The notes beneath the pieces were generated by a model that saw only the letters and a list, made by a program, of their open reading frames with translations, did no database searches and had not been told where the DNA came from. A DNA stretch of 51,329 nt from Acanthaster planci (taxonomy: Eukaryota; Echinodermata; Asteroidea; Valvatida; Acanthasteridae): contig NW_019091745.1 in assembly GCF_001949145.1 (NCBI RefSeq), positions 111,866-163,194 of the forward strand, read 5' to 3'. Positions 47,770-51,329 of the stretch are shown in pieces; position 1 is the stretch's first letter, and every line of letters begins with the position of its first letter. The position numbers and the translations under genes were made by a program.

Positions 47770-49307
47770 CCTAAATTCACTTGATAAAGAATGGCCAATG
47801 CCTTTATCTATAGAAGAGTTCTCTTAAAAGCAAATATCATCTACGTCGGTCGGGAAACAACAGGTCCAAATGGTATAAGTGTCAAAAAGGATGAAAACAA
47901 CTTCCTCTTATGTTACTTACTGTTTACTCGTATATTTAAACTTTCCAGAATATACAAGCAATATCCAAAGACTGATAACACCAATTTACAGGAAAGATAA
48001 ATAAATTGCAAGTAATTATACACCCATTTCCACCCTGCCATTTATATGTAGAATGATTGGTACACTTTGGCATGTGTACTAAACACTATACATGCTTTGA
48101 GGAAAGCAATCTGGCGTCTGGTTGCCAATCAGGATTTAAACCTAAGTTCGTGTGTTTACTGATCTCAACACAAACTACTGTAAACTACATGTAATCCAAC
48201 ATGATATACTTCAAAAACTGAATAAATCTTCTTCTTTACTCAATAAGTTGAAGTCATACTAACAGGTTGGGTCCTACGTACTGCATACGAGAGAAGAAAT
48301 ATGAAAATCTTGGGAAAGCGAATGCGTGATGAACGAACATCAGAATACTCCACTGATTCAAATGGTTTCTTTTGAGACAGTCTTGCCATGAATTATTTAT
48401 AATTTCTATAATTCCATATTTACCTCTCGCCATAAGTTAAATGAACAACTGGTATATATGAAATTTTCACTCCGTATAGCCATAAATTTTCGGTTTCCCT
48501 CGTAATGTTGCACTGTTCTCTCAGCTAATTCATTCCCAGCAGTTAGGTAGGCATATAAACTTGGGTTCTTCCGAAACAACTTTGATCATTTTGCTATAGA
48601 ACCAAATCTGCACCCTTGACATCACAAATCTTTCAAATGTAGACATTGTGAAGCAAGCACTTGAGGCACATTATTCAAGATGTTTCAGTACACCTGATTT
48701 CCAATTCAATTCGTTCACAATTTGTATCAAATTTGCTCATGTTTGAGAGGTAGGGGAATTTCGACGTTGTTTTTAAATAACTGGGTCGGTTTTATGAGAT
48801 CATCGCCCCACTTCAATTTCGTTCTTCCCTCCCTGTTTCTTATTTTTTACATTTTTCCGGGGGGGCGACGTCCATGTTATCACCGTGAAAATTTTGACCA
48901 CAGGGCACAAACAAAACTGCAGCGGACTCCAGACAGAACGTGTTGTTAGCGCGTGCTTGAAGAAAGTGGGCGCATTCTAGCGCAACTTGGAGCGTACGCA
49001 ACATCCATATTGTTTATCAACACTAAGGATATCTTGCTCTGCTCCGTGGTCATATATGGGTCGCCTGATGATTGACTAAGGCGCCTTTATATGTCTCTGG
49101 CTCAACCAGATTTGTAGCTGCGTCCTTCGTAATTTAGCCTAGAGGTTTTCAAGCAAGACTGATTAGCCCCCAATAATGATGGGTGTGGTGATGTTGATGG
49201 TGGTGTTTGTGATTATTATGACTGTCAATAAAAGACGCAGTTTTAGCTACATTGAAGCAACCATTATTATCGTCATCGTCTTCACAACAAACTAATCGGT
49301 ACATACA

Positions 49308-49310
<3 letters not shown>
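47770..49310. other. no recognisable gene
   Basis: No convincing coding sequence. Short frames at 47791-48000 and 48722-48949 have no domain I know. Confidence 0.45.
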
Positions 49311-49351
<41 letters not shown>

Positions 49352-49369
49352 NNNNNNNNNNNNNNNNNN

Positions 49370-49427
<58 letters not shown>
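49311..49427. repeat. (GA)n microsatellite with an 18-N gap
   Basis: Dinucleotide GA on both sides of N at 49352-49369. True length is unknown because of the gap. Confidence 0.98.
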
Positions 49428-49432
<5 letters not shown>

Positions 49433-49812
49433 AATACTGACATTTTTGATGGGTGTGACCCCGCTGGTTTTTCCGAATCCGCCAGTGGGTTAAGTAAATA
49501 AAAAATTGATAAGTATCATAACTTTTTTTTCTTCTTCACTCAATTGTGAGTATTGCCAGGGGACTGAATCTTGCACTAGTTCTGGTGCGTTTAAAAAACC
49601 AAAAAGATGATCAGTTAGGGAGCAGGGGACCTAAGGCTGTTTAAGGGTTGTTTAACAGGGTACAACAACGCACGCACACTTCATAGCAGTGTTAAACAGG
49701 CAAACGGGAACTTGCGACCGTATCATCAATTCGTCATCTGGAATTGGCCGGTTGGTACGAGGCAGCTGACAAAGTACACAAGGGGATTAATCAGTCGTAA
49801 CCCCCTATTCTA

Positions 49813-50154
49813 ATGCCCCGACATGCCGGGGTTAGCCGGAGACGGGACAATGCTCTCGTGTTTTACCCATTTGGTGGGCGACGCCGATCGTTACAGGATA
49901 ATTACGACGGTTGGGACGATCGGACTGAACCTGGCATTTTAGGCTCGGCGGGGCGGGGGAGAAAGCTTGGTCACATGTCGGTGAGTGTTTTACAAGTTCA
50001 AATTTTGTCTGAGGTTGACAAATTGGATTTTACCTCTTTAGGTCAATGGATAACTTACGTTACAGACAAGGGATGTGGCAGAATTACTGATCAATTTTGT
50101 GCAACGATAGCTTGCTCCCCGAACGGAAATTTACGATGTCAAGAACTTGGTTAA
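49813..50154 (+). CDS. unclassified ORF, possibly retroelement gag-related
   Basis: 113 codons, the longest clean frame in the last 10 kb. The first half is basic and Gly/Arg/Asp-rich (FGGRRRSLQDNYDGWDD). The second half has VLQVQILSEVDKLDF..LGQWITYVTDKG and three cysteines near the end. I do not recognise a domain. The composition, more GC-rich than its surroundings, and the Arg-rich lead resemble gag N-termini of LTR elements, but no protease or LTR is visible nearby. The start codon choice is arbitrary because no splice or promoter evidence supports it. Confidence 0.25.
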   Translation: MPRHAGVSRRRDNALVFYPFGGRRRSLQDNYDGWDDRTEPGILGSAGRGRKLGHMSVSVLQVQILSEVDKLDFTSLGQWITYVTDKGCGRITDQFCATIACSPNGNLRCQELG

Positions 50155-51329
50155 ACCTACGATTGTTAAAAATGGGAAGTGAGGAAATTCGAAGCTATAC
50201 AAGAAATTGAAACAGAAAAGTTTTTGGTTTAATTTTTGTCTTATTGTTTTCAGTGGCGAAGTAGATTTTCAAGGGTCAAATTCTAAGTCGACCAAACCAG
50301 TTGGGAAATACCGTGGAGATAGGAAGGGATCAGGGGATGAGATGAGATAGCACACTGAACGGTTCTTTTTTAAGAATAAAGACTATTATGGTGATGTTAA
50401 TTATCACATCATCATCACATCATTTCCTGGTATTGTCTGGTTCATGCAAAGCGATACCACATGAAAAAAATATACAAGAGGAATGATGCAGTGCATCTCA
50501 ACCTCATTTTGCATTTAAAGAAACAAACAAAAACACAAAAATACCTTATTCTGTCTAAGTGACCGACAGAAAAACTCTCCGACAACTGCATTAGGACCAA
50601 ATGCTACACTGATATTAGTACTCTTTACACAAATTTAAAGTCCTTTAAATCTCTTTCTCTTTAAAACTCTCTTTTTCCCAACATAAACAATTCTATATTA
50701 TAGCATTAAACCACTATATATCATACCGCTGCCAGCATTTTAAAACAATTAGTACACTAAAGTCGCAGCAAGATGCCAACGTCATATCCAGAACGTATCG
50801 GGGATTGTGAGTCAATATCAATGCCCGAATATGTAATTGGCTGAAACAGTATAAAATTAAAGGGAAGGTTTTGGTTGTAATTTAGACCAAAGTAATAACA
50901 TCTTTCGGAAACAAACAAAATTCAGAAACGAGACAAAAAGCAAGACACAGATGGTACCACTTCCGTTCCACCTATAGCTACTCTCTGTAAACATGTGACC
51001 CGAGGAAAATGTATAGGCTATACACTGCTTAGGTGTTTTTTATTTTAATCCGTTTTATTCACCTGCTTTGATGTCCATCAGGGCAAACACCGCTCATGTA
51101 GTTTATCTGATTTTACTTACTGAAATTATTTAGGGAAAAGGTTTGCTCTTTGAATAATTGCCAAGTACTTTACACTTTTACAATTATAAATTCCCAAAGA
51201 AATGAAATTTAGGGCTGCAAAATGTCAAAATACCTGCATGTTTAGTATGCAAAAAACGACGCAAGCTTCAGCTTTTCTCCTCGGGACGATTCGTAGTTTT
51301 TTCGTGAATACGGAAGTTTGCATTACCAT
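50155..51329. other. no recognisable gene
   Basis: AT-rich, with an ATCATC-rich patch near 50400-50425. Nothing further recognised up to the end of the window. Confidence 0.5.

Noticed and set aside
49252-49434. Arg-Glu repeat protein
   Set aside because: Translation of the GA microsatellite and its gap.

Overview
This is a eukaryotic (metazoan) genomic window: AT-rich, intron-containing, full of decayed retrotransposons and microsatellites, with no bacterial-style operons. The only host protein-coding gene I can support is a three-exon rhodopsin-class receptor on the minus strand, spanning 30983 down to 4318. Its exons join in frame (112 codons, 45 codons plus one base, two bases plus 228 codons and a stop) to a predicted 386-residue seven-helix receptor. 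The stretch after TM3 (VSVQATC...AAMTVDRYYV) is typical of kisspeptin receptors (GPR54/KISS1R). Expanded kisspeptin-receptor families are known in invertebrate deuterostomes, so a hemichordate, echinoderm or cephalochordate is my best guess. The species is not proven by the sequence.

Layout. 1-4300: an antisense BEL/Pao integrase tail (235-643) fused to a dispersed repeat that recurs inverted at 1727-1855, then sequence with no recognisable gene. 4318-5006: exon 3 (TM4 end to C-terminus). 5007-25993: a 21 kb intron holding a duplicated block (5.3-6.3 kb), a decayed non-LTR retrotransposon (7.2-9.05 kb), a (CCAAA)n tract, an array of ~147-bp repeats (9.36-10.15 kb), an 894-bp assembly gap, a Ty3/Gypsy-like remnant (13.55-14.83 kb), a BEL/Pao element with both LTRs and a target-site duplication but no reverse transcriptase (16194-21471), a ~256-bp GATA microsatellite and another LINE scrap. 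25994-26129: exon 2. 26130-30647: a 4.5 kb intron filled by a second, rearranged copy of the same repeat complex as at 9.1-12.0 kb. 30648-31006: exon 1. 31-51 kb: no supported host gene, but a minus-strand LINE (36.05-38.56 kb), short MITE-like repeats (42.7 kb, 47.1-47.8 kb), a GA microsatellite with a small gap, and an unclassified ORF (49813-50154).

The most unusual material is the non-coding repeat complex in the two introns. It combines a ~147-bp tandem unit carrying TCACGTGA and TGATGACGTCATCA palindromes, hairpins of the form GCTGTTTCGG...CCGAAACAGC, and hairpin arrays of the form GCCTTTTTCGCAA...TTGCGAAAAAGC. The same modules occur in the same order in both introns. All of this was read by eye; family names rest on motif recognition, not on database searches.
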